Positions 1-7,995 of a stretch of DNA of 34,542 nucleotides are shown here, piece after piece. Position 1 is the stretch's first letter. Every line of letters starts with the position of its first letter. The notes beneath the pieces were generated by a model. That model had not been told where the DNA came from. It made no database searches and worked only from the letters and a program-made list of their open reading frames with translations. Source of the stretch: CAZEDU01 sp964511185 (GTDB lineage: Bacteria > Myxococcota > Myxococcia > Myxococcales > Myxococcaceae); contig CAZEDU010000048.1 in assembly GCA_964511185.1 (NCBI GenBank), positions 1 to 34,542 of the forward strand, written 5' to 3'. The position numbers and the translations under genes are program-made.

Positions 1-925
1 AGGGCCGCGTGTCCCGCAGCACCGCCTGGGTCGGCACCAGCCGGTCACGCCAACGCGCCGGAACCACCCGCGCGAGGAGCCCGTCGTCGAGCACCGGGAG
101 CGCGAGCACGAGCGCCAGCAGATTGAAGAAGCTGTAGTTCCCGGTCGCCATCATCCCCAGCTGCAGCGCGATGAACGCCAGGCCCGCCAGCCGGCGGACC
201 CCCACCGGCCCGAAGACGAAGAGCGGCAAGCCCCCTTCGATGATCAGCACCAGCGCGCAGACCACCCTGTGCGCGGCGTCCGGCAGCTGGTGCGCGAAGA
301 AGCTCGTCCAGGTGGGCAGCGGCTGCGTCCAGAAGTGGTACTGGAACGCGGTGAGCTTTTGCCAGGCCTCGTCGCCGCTCAAGAGCTTCACCGCGGCGTT
401 GAGCAGCATCAGCCGGCCGATGAGAAAGCGCATCCACATCAGCGCGGCTGGGTGCGCCGGCGTGCCGTCCGTCACGCGATGAAAACACCGCCGCGGCGCG
501 AAGAAGAACGACGCGACCGACGCCTCGACCAGGAGCACGTCCCACTGGAAGGAAAGGAACGGCCCCGAGCACTGCACGAGCGAGAGGTAAGAGAGCGCGA
601 GCACGACCAGCGCTGGGCGCACGAGCGCTCCCACCATCACGCAGAGGCTCGCGAGGAGACCGGCGGCACACAGCAAGTGTAAAAACGCATCGCTCGCCGA
701 GAGCCACGCGAGCGTCGGCGCCTGCCAGAACGACAGCCCCGCCTGGCGAAACCACGCGAGCTGCTGCGCCGCCGGCCAGATGCCGCTCGAGCCGACCAGC
801 CCCTCCAGCTGCCACCAGAAAGAGCCGATCGCGACGGCGCCGGTGAGCCCGAAGAGCCGGAAGTACACCCAGCGGATGAGCGAAGTCCCGCTCGCCGTGA
901 ACGAAACGGCGGGCGCCTCGCTCAC
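1..925 (-). CDS. Lipase maturation factor-like membrane protein, 3' end outside window
   Basis: Reading from a GTG at 925 gives 308 open codons that run off the left edge, so the C-terminus is missing. The protein is strongly hydrophobic with several membrane helices. It carries blocks typical of the lipase maturation factor family: FLSFQWDVLLVEA near residues 123-135, RFLIGRLMLLNAAVKLLSGD near 166-185, the YHFWTQPLPT block near 196-205 and TGNYSFFNLL near 261-270. Family members are multi-pass proteins; the eukaryotic one assists folding of secreted lipases, but the bacterial role is unknown, so the name is a family label only. The GTG overlaps the stop of the upstream CPBP protease gene by four bases (GTGA), which fixes the start and implies translational coupling. 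An antisense or alternate-frame reading is not supported, because only this frame gives a recognisable protein. Confidence 0.85.
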   Translation of the reverse strand, partial: MSEAPAVSFTASGTSLIRWVYFRLFGLTGAVAIGSFWWQLEGLVGSSGIWPAAQQLAWFRQAGLSFWQAPTLAWLSASDAFLHLLCAAGLLASLCVMVGALVRPALVVLALSYLSLVQCSGPFLSFQWDVLLVEASVASFFFAPRRCFHRVTDGTPAHPAALMWMRFLIGRLMLLNAAVKLLSGDEAWQKLTAFQYHFWTQPLPTWTSFFAHQLPDAAHRVVCALVLIIEGGLPLFVFGPVGVRRLAGLAFIALQLGMMATGNYSFFNLLALVLALPVLDDGLLARVVPARWRDRLVPTQAVLRDTRP

Positions 926-2115
926 AACGGCAGCTCCTTCAGCTTGTCGAGCAGCCCGCTCCGCTGCAGCCCCACCATCAGGCTGAACATCGCGGTGTTG
1001 AACAGGCCGTGCGCCACGATGACCGAGCCCAGGTGGCCCCGCCACAGAAACGCCACGCTGAAGCAGACGCCCAACACCATGGTCTGGGCCACCGCGAGCG
1101 TGCCCTCGTACAGGTGCCCCAGCCCGAAGGCCGCCGTCACCAGGAGCACGGCCAACCACCACCGGCCGGTCAGCTGCCGCACGCGCGGGAGCAGAAAACC
1201 GCGGAACACCACCTCTTCGAAGGTCGCCACCACCACCATCGCCAAGGCGAACTGCCAGACGGGCGTGTCGACGGTGAGCCCCTGCAGCGCGTCGACCCGC
1301 TGCGACGCCTCGCTGGTCGCGAACGACTTGCCGAAGAGGCTGACCGCGACCGCGATCGGCACCGTCACGGTGACGTGCACCACGAGCGTGGCGATCATCA
1401 CCGGAACGCCGAGCGCGAGCTCGCGCGCCCAGCCGGCCCGGCCAAGCCCGATGCTCGCGGGCGCCTGACGGTTCACCCACAGGAGCGCCGCGACCACGCC
1501 GAGCAGCGCCAGGTCCTTGAGCAGGCTCCAGGCGAGCACCCCGCGATCGACGCCCTTCGGCGGCGCCTCGGGGAGCAGCACCTGGACCTCGAGCGCCCGG
1601 CCGTCGCGCTCGACCAAGAACGTCGCGCGCCCGGGCGGCACGCGCTCGTTCGAGCCGAGCCGCTCGGTGAGGTCCTTCGTCGGCGCCTTCTCGTCGAGCC
1701 GCTCCCCGTTGAGCCCGAGCACGCGGTCCCCCGGCTGGAGCGCGCCGTCGGCGGCGAGCCCCGCGACCACGCGCTCCACGCGCGCGGCGCCGCCATCGTC
1801 CTCCAGCTGCGCGCCGAGCCTCGGGCCCCGCTGGGGGGTCGCCCACACCGCGAGCGCCACCGACACGAGCAGCCCGACGAGCACCGCGCCGCTGCGCGCG
1901 CGCCACGGCCGCACCAACAGCGCGGCCCAGAGCGCGAGCGCGACCAGCGCGAGCACGCGCAGCCACGGCCAGCGCGGCGCCAAGGCGGCGACCGTCGCCG
2001 GCCCGAACACCAAGGCGAGGACGAAGCCGACCTCGGACAGCGCGCGGGGCCCGGCCGGCACGCCCTCCAAGAGCGAAGCGCTTACCCTCACGCGCGAGCG
2101 CTCCGGCGCATGCAC
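922..2115 (-). CDS. CPBP family intramembrane protease with PDZ domain
   Basis: A 397-residue multi-pass membrane protein. Two or three helices (about residues 28-95) lead into a PDZ-like domain (about 105-185, with the RVLGLNGERL ligand-loop block). The CPBP/Abi glutamic-protease domain follows: EExxxR at E300, E301 and R305; FxxxH at F330-H334; and HxxxN at H369-N373. These are the catalytic motifs of the CAAX-protease/bacteriocin-processing family, so it is probably an active intramembrane protease. The PDZ insertion suggests substrate recognition. Its substrate is unknown. It lies 10 bases after the cytochrome c stop and overlaps the next gene by four bases, so it is probably the fifth gene of the Rieske/cytb operon. 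The start is uncertain: GTG at 2115 gives the full frame, while GTG at 2091 has a better-spaced GGAG upstream. Confidence 0.88.
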   Translation of the reverse strand: MHAPERSRVRVSASLLEGVPAGPRALSEVGFVLALVFGPATVAALAPRWPWLRVLALVALALWAALLVRPWRARSGAVLVGLLVSVALAVWATPQRGPRLGAQLEDDGGAARVERVVAGLAADGALQPGDRVLGLNGERLDEKAPTKDLTERLGSNERVPPGRATFLVERDGRALEVQVLLPEAPPKGVDRGVLAWSLLKDLALLGVVAALLWVNRQAPASIGLGRAGWARELALGVPVMIATLVVHVTVTVPIAVAVSLFGKSFATSEASQRVDALQGLTVDTPVWQFALAMVVVATFEEVVFRGFLLPRVRQLTGRWWLAVLLVTAAFGLGHLYEGTLAVAQTMVLGVCFSVAFLWRGHLGSVIVAHGLFNTAMFSLMVGLQRSGLLDKLKELPL

Positions 2116-2125
2116 ACCTCGGCGT

Positions 2126-5100
2126 TTACCGCTTGGCCTGCTGGCTCGGCGGCGACCCGCTCAGGCTCATCACGTAGTCGCGCAGCATCTCGATCTGCTT
2201 CTGCTGCGAGCCCCCGAAGTACTTCGGGTACATGACGGCGCTCATGTCGTCGCCCGAGAAGAACGACGGCATCTTGGTGCCTTCCTGCAGCGCCTGCGGG
2301 TTGGTGAGCCACGCCGCCACCCAGTCGGGGCGCAGCCGCGCGCGCGCGAGCTGCAGGTTCGGCGCGAGCGACGAGCGGTCCTGCCCCGGCGCCGGCTCGC
2401 CCTGGGTGTGGCAGGCGAAGCAGCGCAGCTCGGCCACCATCGCCTTCACCTCTTCCAGGTCCTTGCCCGACGGCGGCTCGGCCTTCACCGTGATGTACGG
2501 GTAGGGCACGTTCGAGTGCGCCGCGAAGCCGTGCACGATGGACGTGTTCGCGTCGTCGCTGAGCGGGAAGGTGGGCATGCGCACGTCGAGCCACGGCCTC
2601 AGCTTCTGGCTCGGGTCGCGCAGGAAGTTGAACAGCCAGTCCGGCTGCGTGCGCCAACCCTGCTGCTGCAGAATCGGCGGGGCGTTGGCCAGGTTGTCTT
2701 CCAGGTAGGTGTCGCGGATGCGGCCGCCGTCCCCGTCGATGACGTGGCAGCCCTTGCAGTTGTAGTACTCGATGGTCTGCTCGCCGTGCGCCATCGAGAC
2801 GCGGCGCGGGTTGCTCGCCAGCTGGTACGAGTGCGGCACCTTGTCGGTGGTGCGCGACTTCAAGAACACCATGATCGCCTTGACCTCGTCGTCGGTCAGG
2901 TCGAACTGCGGCATCTTGGTGTCGACGCGCTCGTACCGGTAGATGCGCGGCGCGCGCAGCTTCAGGTCGACGAAGTTGTACCAGCTGTGGTGGCGCGGGT
3001 TCGGCATCGCGTTGCCGAAGTCGAGCAGGTCGACCGTCTTGCGGCCGTACTCGTTCAGGTCGGCGCCGATCTTCGCGTCGTTCTCGTGGCCTTTGATCTC
3101 GTGGCAGCCGGAGCACCCGTACTGCGTGACCAGCTTGCTGCCGTGCGCGGCGACCTTCTCGAGCGCCTCGCCCGACAGCGCCGCGAGCGCCGGCTGGGCC
3201 GCGGGGGCGTCGCCGTGGCGCAGCGTCAGAAGGTACGCGGTGATGTCGGCCGCTTCCTGATCCGACAAGCGCAGGTTCGGCATGCGCGTCTGGTGCCAGA
3301 GCGCCGAAGGGTTCTTCAGCCACGCGAACAGCCACTTCGCGTTGGTCTTGTGGCCGATGTTGGCGAGGTTCGGCGCGAAGTCGCGCGCCTCGGATCCGCT
3401 CAGGTGACGCGGGACCTCGCACTCGCCCAGCTCCTGCGGCGTGCCGCGGCTCTTGCCTTCGGCGATCTGCTCCGGCGTGCACAGCTTCTCGGCCGGGACG
3501 AAGTTGTGGCAGCCCTTGCAGCCCACGCTGTGCGCCAGCACGCGGCCGCGCTCGGCGTCGCCCTTCGCGGACGGCTCCGGCAGGTGCGGCGGCAACGACT
3601 GCTTCCACAGGTACGCGACGATCGCTTGGACTTCCTCATCGCGCTTCTTCGCCTCGGGGCTCCCCTCGCGCACCTGGAAGACGCCGTGCGCGTCCTTCTT
3701 CGACGCGTCGAGCGCCTCGGGCCAGAAGTTCGGCATCTTGGTGCGCGGCCGGAAAGACCGCGGGTACGAAACCCACTGCACCAGGAAGTCCGGCGTCGTC
3801 TTCTGCTGCAGATCGGTCAGCGTCGGCCCCAGCTTCGGGAAGGTCGCGAAGGTGTCGACCGGGTGGCAGCCGTGGCAGCCGATCTCCGCCACCAGCTTGC
3901 GGCCCTCGCTGTAGGTCGGCGCGTACGTCAGGTTGACCGCGTCGGCGTGGCACTTCGCGCACGTCGCCTCGACGAAGTGGTTCTGCTTCGTCACCCACTG
4001 GCCGGGTACGCCGTCGTTCGAGTTCGACTCCGGCGCCTTGAAGGTGTCCGGGCGGAAGCGCTTGTGGGTGACCAGGTTCAGCATCGGCCGCTCCCAGTAG
4101 TGGTCGTCCCAGCCGTGCGTGAAAGGTTGACCGGCGACGCCCTTGGTCTGCGCGCCCTGACCCTCGTGGCAGGAGGTGCAGCCGAACCGGTCGGGTGGGT
4201 GGTTGGAGCCCAGCAGGTCGGAGCGGTGCGGGTGGGTCTGCGCCCAGACCGGCAGGTTGAACATCACCGGCTTGACCTGGTCGAGCTTCTTGCCCGCCTC
4301 GCCGATCGCGCAGACCTTGCCCGGCTGCGCGAGCCCCTTGAGCGCCGCCGAGGTGGCGCCGCAGTGACGGCGCAAGTAGGTGACCAGCTGCTCCTTCTGC
4401 GCGCCCTCGACGCACGCGGTGCCCGCGGGCGGCTTGTCGCCCGGGACCTCGAGGCTCAGGTGGCACGCCGACCAGGCGCTGCCGTCCGCCGCCAGCTTCG
4501 ACTTGGGCTCCTCCACGTAGCTCGCCAGCACCTGCCAGCTCGAGCTCGACAGACACGCGCCCTTGAGCTTCTCGTCCTCGAGGATCTTGAGCCCCTGCAC
4601 GCCGCGGCCGCAGTGGTTGAAGATGAACTCCGCGATCTGCTTGCGGTTGCTCCTGTCGGTCAGACAGCGGCCGCCCTTGGGGTCGATCTCGCCTTTGACC
4701 GACGCGGCCTCGTCCCACTCGAGCGCGCAGACCGCCTCGGCGGTCGCCTTGTACGACTCGAGCGTGGTCGGGTGCAGACAGAAGGCCGCGGCCACCTGGT
4801 CGGCCTCGGCGTTCGGCTTCTCGAGCGCCGCCAGCACCTCGTGCGGCCGCGAGTAACCACACTTGTCGATCGCCGCGTGGCAGTTCTGACAGCGGTCGAC
4901 CGAGTTGTCGTAGCTGGTGAGCCAGTACTGCGTCAGCTCCGGCCACTTCGAGGTGATCTTCTTCAGGGTCAGCTTCTGGGTCTCGATGGGGTCGAGCGCG
5001 GCCTCGATCGCCTTCTTGAGCGCGTCGCGTTCCCCTTCCTTGCCGGCCAGCTCGGCCCGCGCGGCCTCGAGCGCCGCGGTCGCCTTCACCACCTCTTCCT

Positions 5101-5695
5101 CGGCGGCATTGATCTGCTCGTGCTTCTTCTTGCGCTTGGCGATCGCCTCGTCCTTGTGCTTGCCGTGCTTGGCCGCCTCGGCTTCGGCGCTGGCCGCGGC
5201 CTTCTCTTGGCCGGCCGCGCGCTCCTTCGCCGCGTGCGCCAGAGCCAGCGCCTGCTGGTGCTCGGCGTGCTGCTCCTCGTAGAAGAGGCCGTCGTCCTCG
5301 CTCCGGAGCATCTTGACGTTCAGGTCCGCGTCGGAGGCGGCGACCTCGGCTTCCTTCACCTTCGCGCGCAGCTTGCCGACCGCGTCGCGGTCTTGCGCGA
5401 GCGCCTTCTCGACCGCCGCGAGCTTCTCGCGCGCCTCCTTGAGCGAGATGGTCTCGTCCGGCTTCTTCGGGTCGACGGCGACTTTGAGCTCGCCCGCCTC
5501 GACCTTCTGCTCGAGCAGCCTGAGCTCGAGCTCGGCCTTCTCGCGCTCGTTGGCGGAGGTCTGCTGCTGAAGGTCCTTCCACGGGCGACGGCCCAGGAAC
5601 TCCTCGTAGAACGCCCATGCCGTGCAGATGGCGATGAGCGACGCGAGAATGAAGAAGGACAGGGAGTGGTTCTGTCGTTCGACCGGCTTGCCCAT
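2126..5695 (-). CDS. Membrane-anchored octahaem cytochrome c of the Rieske/cytb complex
   Basis: A 1189-residue protein. A membrane helix at about residues 11-30 is followed by charged coiled coil (about 40-235), a cysteine-rich section (about 269-470) and an array of class I cytochrome c modules. Eight CxxCH haem sites begin at residues 269, 506, 579, 607, 726, 861, 980 and 1092. Five [KR]MP motifs (near 653, 804, 928, 1039 and 1142) supply likely axial Met for the last five haems. Its position directly after Rieske, b6 and subunit IV genes makes it the electron acceptor arm of that complex, in place of cytochrome c1 or f, delivering electrons to a periplasmic carrier or oxidase. It starts 27 bases after the subunit IV stop; no strong ribosome site precedes the ATG, so coupling is likely. 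The length is far above c1/f size. Confidence 0.93.
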   Translation of the reverse strand: MGKPVERQNHSLSFFILASLIAICTAWAFYEEFLGRRPWKDLQQQTSANEREKAELELRLLEQKVEAGELKVAVDPKKPDETISLKEAREKLAAVEKALAQDRDAVGKLRAKVKEAEVAASDADLNVKMLRSEDDGLFYEEQHAEHQQALALAHAAKERAAGQEKAAASAEAEAAKHGKHKDEAIAKRKKKHEQINAAEEEVVKATAALEAARAELAGKEGERDALKKAIEAALDPIETQKLTLKKITSKWPELTQYWLTSYDNSVDRCQNCHAAIDKCGYSRPHEVLAALEKPNAEADQVAAAFCLHPTTLESYKATAEAVCALEWDEAASVKGEIDPKGGRCLTDRSNRKQIAEFIFNHCGRGVQGLKILEDEKLKGACLSSSSWQVLASYVEEPKSKLAADGSAWSACHLSLEVPGDKPPAGTACVEGAQKEQLVTYLRRHCGATSAALKGLAQPGKVCAIGEAGKKLDQVKPVMFNLPVWAQTHPHRSDLLGSNHPPDRFGCTSCHEGQGAQTKGVAGQPFTHGWDDHYWERPMLNLVTHKRFRPDTFKAPESNSNDGVPGQWVTKQNHFVEATCAKCHADAVNLTYAPTYSEGRKLVAEIGCHGCHPVDTFATFPKLGPTLTDLQQKTTPDFLVQWVSYPRSFRPRTKMPNFWPEALDASKKDAHGVFQVREGSPEAKKRDEEVQAIVAYLWKQSLPPHLPEPSAKGDAERGRVLAHSVGCKGCHNFVPAEKLCTPEQIAEGKSRGTPQELGECEVPRHLSGSEARDFAPNLANIGHKTNAKWLFAWLKNPSALWHQTRMPNLRLSDQEAADITAYLLTLRHGDAPAAQPALAALSGEALEKVAAHGSKLVTQYGCSGCHEIKGHENDAKIGADLNEYGRKTVDLLDFGNAMPNPRHHSWYNFVDLKLRAPRIYRYERVDTKMPQFDLTDDEVKAIMVFLKSRTTDKVPHSYQLASNPRRVSMAHGEQTIEYYNCKGCHVIDGDGGRIRDTYLEDNLANAPPILQQQGWRTQPDWLFNFLRDPSQKLRPWLDVRMPTFPLSDDANTSIVHGFAAHSNVPYPYITVKAEPPSGKDLEEVKAMVAELRCFACHTQGEPAPGQDRSSLAPNLQLARARLRPDWVAAWLTNPQALQEGTKMPSFFSGDDMSAVMYPKYFGGSQQKQIEMLRDYVMSLSGSPPSQQAKR

Positions 5696-5722
5696 GATGA
5701 CGTGGCTTTCGAAGTCGGCGGC

Positions 5723-6535
5723 TTAGATGTTGAAAACGTTCGGCCAGACCCAGACGTATTTGATGCCGAACACCAGGCGCAGAATGATCTTCATGACCGT
5801 TCCGGCCATGCACAGGTACAGCATCGAGACGATCATGTACCGCGTCAGTCCCAAGCGGCGCATGAACGGGTGATTGCGCTTCCAGACCCAAAACGCGGGG
5901 CCGATGCCGAACCACGCACCGACCGAGCCGGCGCCGACCAGGAAGGTCAGCGTCTCGTCGCGCACCCCGAGCCAATAAGGAAAGTCCTGGTTGGTCATCG
6001 GGACGACCTTGTGCGGGTCCCAGTACTCCCAGGGCATGAAGATGTTCCAGCCCGGACCGCGGAAGAAGACGCCGAGCACGATGAACCCGACCCACAGCCC
6101 CAAGAAGCCGACCAGGAAGGTCCAGATCGCGAGCTTGCGCTCCTGGTAGGTGTAGTAGCCGTTGCCGTTCGGGTTGATGTCGACGTACGGGATCACCATC
6201 AGGCCGATGATGATCAGCGTCGGCAAAATCACGCCGGCGATCCACGGATCGAAGTACACCAGCATTTCCTGAAGGCCCAGGAAGTACCAAGGCGCCTTCG
6301 ACGGGTTCGGCGTCTTCGACGGGTTGGCGGGCTCCTCGAGCGGCGCGTCGATGACGATCGACCAGAGCAGCAAGCCCAAGATCATGATGCAGCCCGAGAT
6401 GAACTCGGCGCGCACCAGATACGGCCAGGTGTGCACCTTGTCGGGCAGCTGCACGTTGTCCGCGGCGCGCCGGGTGGCGGCGTCGATCTTGACCTGCTCC
6501 TGATTTGCCGGAATCGGTTTGACGGCTTCGGCCAT
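5723..6535 (-). CDS. Cytochrome b C-terminal half (subunit IV-like) of quinol:cytochrome c reductase
   Basis: A 270-residue integral membrane protein with about five hydrophobic segments. It matches the C-terminal part of cytochrome b, which in b6f-type complexes is a separate subunit IV and helps form the quinol oxidation (Qo) site. The canonical PEWY motif of the Qo site is here APWY (A81-Y84), followed by FLGLQE. The usual glutamate of PEWY is therefore absent, and E90 is the nearest acidic residue. The protein is longer than plastid subunit IV, with an extended polar N-terminus and an extra C-terminal helix. An AGAGGA ribosome site precedes the ATG. It lies 29 bases after the b6-like gene and ahead of the octahaem cytochrome. 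Identification is firm; which quinone it uses is inference. Confidence 0.93.
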   Translation of the reverse strand: MAEAVKPIPANQEQVKIDAATRRAADNVQLPDKVHTWPYLVRAEFISGCIMILGLLLWSIVIDAPLEEPANPSKTPNPSKAPWYFLGLQEMLVYFDPWIAGVILPTLIIIGLMVIPYVDINPNGNGYYTYQERKLAIWTFLVGFLGLWVGFIVLGVFFRGPGWNIFMPWEYWDPHKVVPMTNQDFPYWLGVRDETLTFLVGAGSVGAWFGIGPAFWVWKRNHPFMRRLGLTRYMIVSMLYLCMAGTVMKIILRLVFGIKYVWVWPNVFNI

Positions 6536-6564
6536 GGGGATTCCTCTAGTGAAAGCGCGCGGGC

Positions 6565-7350
6565 TTAGAGCGGACCGGAGATGCCGCCGTCCTTACGCAC
6601 TCGCCAGAAGTGAAGAATCATCAGGATGCTGACGATGATGGGGATGAAGATGCAGTGGAGCACGTAGAAGCGCAGCAGCGCCGGCGGGCCGACGACCGTA
6701 CCGCCGAGCAAGAGCGCGCGCATGTCGTAGCGCGGAGTCACGCCGAGCTCGGGGCCGAAGGGGCCTTCGTGGCCGAGCAGCGGCGTGGCGCGGGCCATGT
6801 TGGTTCCGACCGTCACGGCCCAGATCGCCAGCTGATCCCACGGGAGCAGGTAGCCCGTGAAGGACATGAGCATGGTGAGCACGAGCAGGTTGACGCCGAC
6901 CACCCAGTTGAACTCGCGCGGGGGCTTGTAGCTGCCGGTCATGAACACGCGGAACATGTGCAGCCAGATGAAGATGATCATGCCGTGCGCCGCCCAGCGG
7001 TGCATGTTGCGCATCAGCATTCCGAACGGGACGTCGAAGTCGAGGTACTTGATGTCGAAGTACGCGTACTCCTGCGTCGGCCGGTAATAGAACATCAAGA
7101 TCACGCCGGTGACGACGGTGACCAGGTAGAGCAAGAAGGTGAGCCCGCCCGCGCACCAGGTGTGGCGGTAGCGAATGCCGTGGCGGCGCACCTTCGACGG
7201 GTGCAGGTGGAGCCACACGTTCGCCGAAACTTGCAGCACGCGGTTGCGCGGGGTGTCGGCGTAGCCGTGGCGGAAGACCGAGCGCCACACCGCGCTGGTG
7301 AACACCTTGTCCAGCACGCTCTGCTTGGTTGGTTTCTGCAGGTCAGCCAT
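6565..7350 (-). CDS. Cytochrome b6-like subunit (N-terminal cytochrome b) with candidate haem ci cysteine
   Basis: A 261-residue, four-helix cytochrome b6-type subunit that carries the two b haems of the quinol-oxidising complex. Haem ligands are visible as H117 and H131 (14 apart) and H232 and H247. The latter pair is 15 apart, the b6 rather than mitochondrial b spacing. C66 in the block TWCAGGLTF aligns with the b6 cysteine that binds haem ci (cn) covalently. Other b6 signatures are FYYRPT near 88-92, FTGYLLPWDQ near 164-173 and a GISGPL terminus. It sits between the Rieske gene (37-base gap) and subunit IV gene. Its N-terminus begins MADLQ, as does that of the Rieske protein. The family is well known in b6f and in Rieske/cytb complexes of several bacterial phyla. 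Confidence 0.95.
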   Translation of the reverse strand: MADLQKPTKQSVLDKVFTSAVWRSVFRHGYADTPRNRVLQVSANVWLHLHPSKVRRHGIRYRHTWCAGGLTFLLYLVTVVTGVILMFYYRPTQEYAYFDIKYLDFDVPFGMLMRNMHRWAAHGMIIFIWLHMFRVFMTGSYKPPREFNWVVGVNLLVLTMLMSFTGYLLPWDQLAIWAVTVGTNMARATPLLGHEGPFGPELGVTPRYDMRALLLGGTVVGPPALLRFYVLHCIFIPIIVSILMILHFWRVRKDGGISGPL

Positions 7351-7387
7351 GTCGAGTCGAGGGTCGTGTGAGGGAGAGAGGGAAAGA

Positions 7388-7921
7388 CTATGCGGACGCC
7401 GACGAAGAGAACTTCATGTACGCGTCTGGCTTCGACCACTCGCCGAGCTCCTTGCGGAACTTCACGGCGGTGTCGATCACGATCTGCCCGTCGTCGCCGC
7501 GCATGACCTTGACGCGCTCGAGCGGTCGCGGGGCGGGGCCTTCGAAGTTGGTGCCGTCGGGGCGGAAGCCCGAGCCGTGGCAGGGGCACTTGAACTTGCT
7601 CTCGGGGCCGAGCCAGCGCGGCGTGCAGCCCAGGTGCGTGCAGATGCCGGACAGGACGTAGAAGCCGGTCTCTTCGCGGACGATCCACACGCGGTATTCC
7701 TTCATGAAGCGCTCGGAGACCTCGCCCACGTTAAAGGTGGTGGGAAGGCCGGCCTTGAACGAGGTGGGCGGCTCGAAGAGGACGCGCGGAAAGAGCAGCG
7801 CCACCAGCGCCAAGGCGCCGGCGTGCAGCGCGCCGATGATCGCGAGCCAACCGCCGATTCCGAGGATGTTGCGGCGCGACCAGATGTGCTCGCCGCTCCC
7901 GCCTTCCTGCAAGTCCGCCAT
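7388..7921 (-). CDS. Rieske [2Fe-2S] iron-sulfur protein of the Rieske/cytb complex
   Basis: A 177-residue protein with one N-terminal membrane anchor (about residues 19-45, preceded by SRRNIL) and a periplasmic Rieske domain. Box I is CTHLGC (94-99) and box II is CPCHGSGF (112-119). This gives cluster ligands C94, H96, C112 and H115 and the C99-C114 disulfide. The residue two after the conserved serine is Phe rather than the Tyr found in high-potential Rieske proteins, which fits a lower potential and perhaps menaquinol (inference). The reading frame stays open up to 7996, but the ATG at 7921 is chosen because GGAGG sits just upstream and the protein then begins with its anchor. It is the first gene of the operon. 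It accepts electrons from quinol at the Qo site and passes them to the octahaem cytochrome c. Confidence 0.95.
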   Translation of the reverse strand: MADLQEGGSGEHIWSRRNILGIGGWLAIIGALHAGALALVALLFPRVLFEPPTSFKAGLPTTFNVGEVSERFMKEYRVWIVREETGFYVLSGICTHLGCTPRWLGPESKFKCPCHGSGFRPDGTNFEGPAPRPLERVKVMRGDDGQIVIDTAVKFRKELGEWSKPDAYMKFSSSASA

Positions 7922-7958
7922 GGAGTCCTCCGAAAAGCGCGGGTGACTTATCGTGAGC

Positions 7959-7995
7959 TGGCTCTGACGTAAAGGTTCGTAATTGGTCAGAGCCA
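7959..7995. promoter_or_regulatory. Perfect 10-base inverted repeat upstream of the Rieske operon
   Basis: TGGCTCTGAC (7959-7968) is repeated as its exact reverse complement GTCAGAGCCA (7986-7995) with a 17-base spacer. It lies 38 bases upstream of the chosen Rieske ATG, in the divergent interval with the small membrane-protein gene, next to an AT-rich patch (7996-8008). It is therefore a candidate operator for a dimeric regulator, or a leader hairpin. No clear sigma-70 promoter could be placed with it. A second GC-rich inverted repeat (8021-8027 with 8034-8040) lies a little further on. Confidence 0.5.

Noticed and set aside
45..815. A 256-codon minus-strand frame at the left edge
   Set aside because: It is out of frame with the lipase-maturation-factor protein read from GTG 925 and has shadow-like composition.
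1517..6568. A 1683-codon open frame on the plus strand, antisense to the cytochrome genes
   Set aside because: Its translation is Arg/Ala/Val/Leu-rich low-complexity sequence with no domain, while the minus strand encodes clear cytochrome proteins. Long antisense frames are expected at this GC content.
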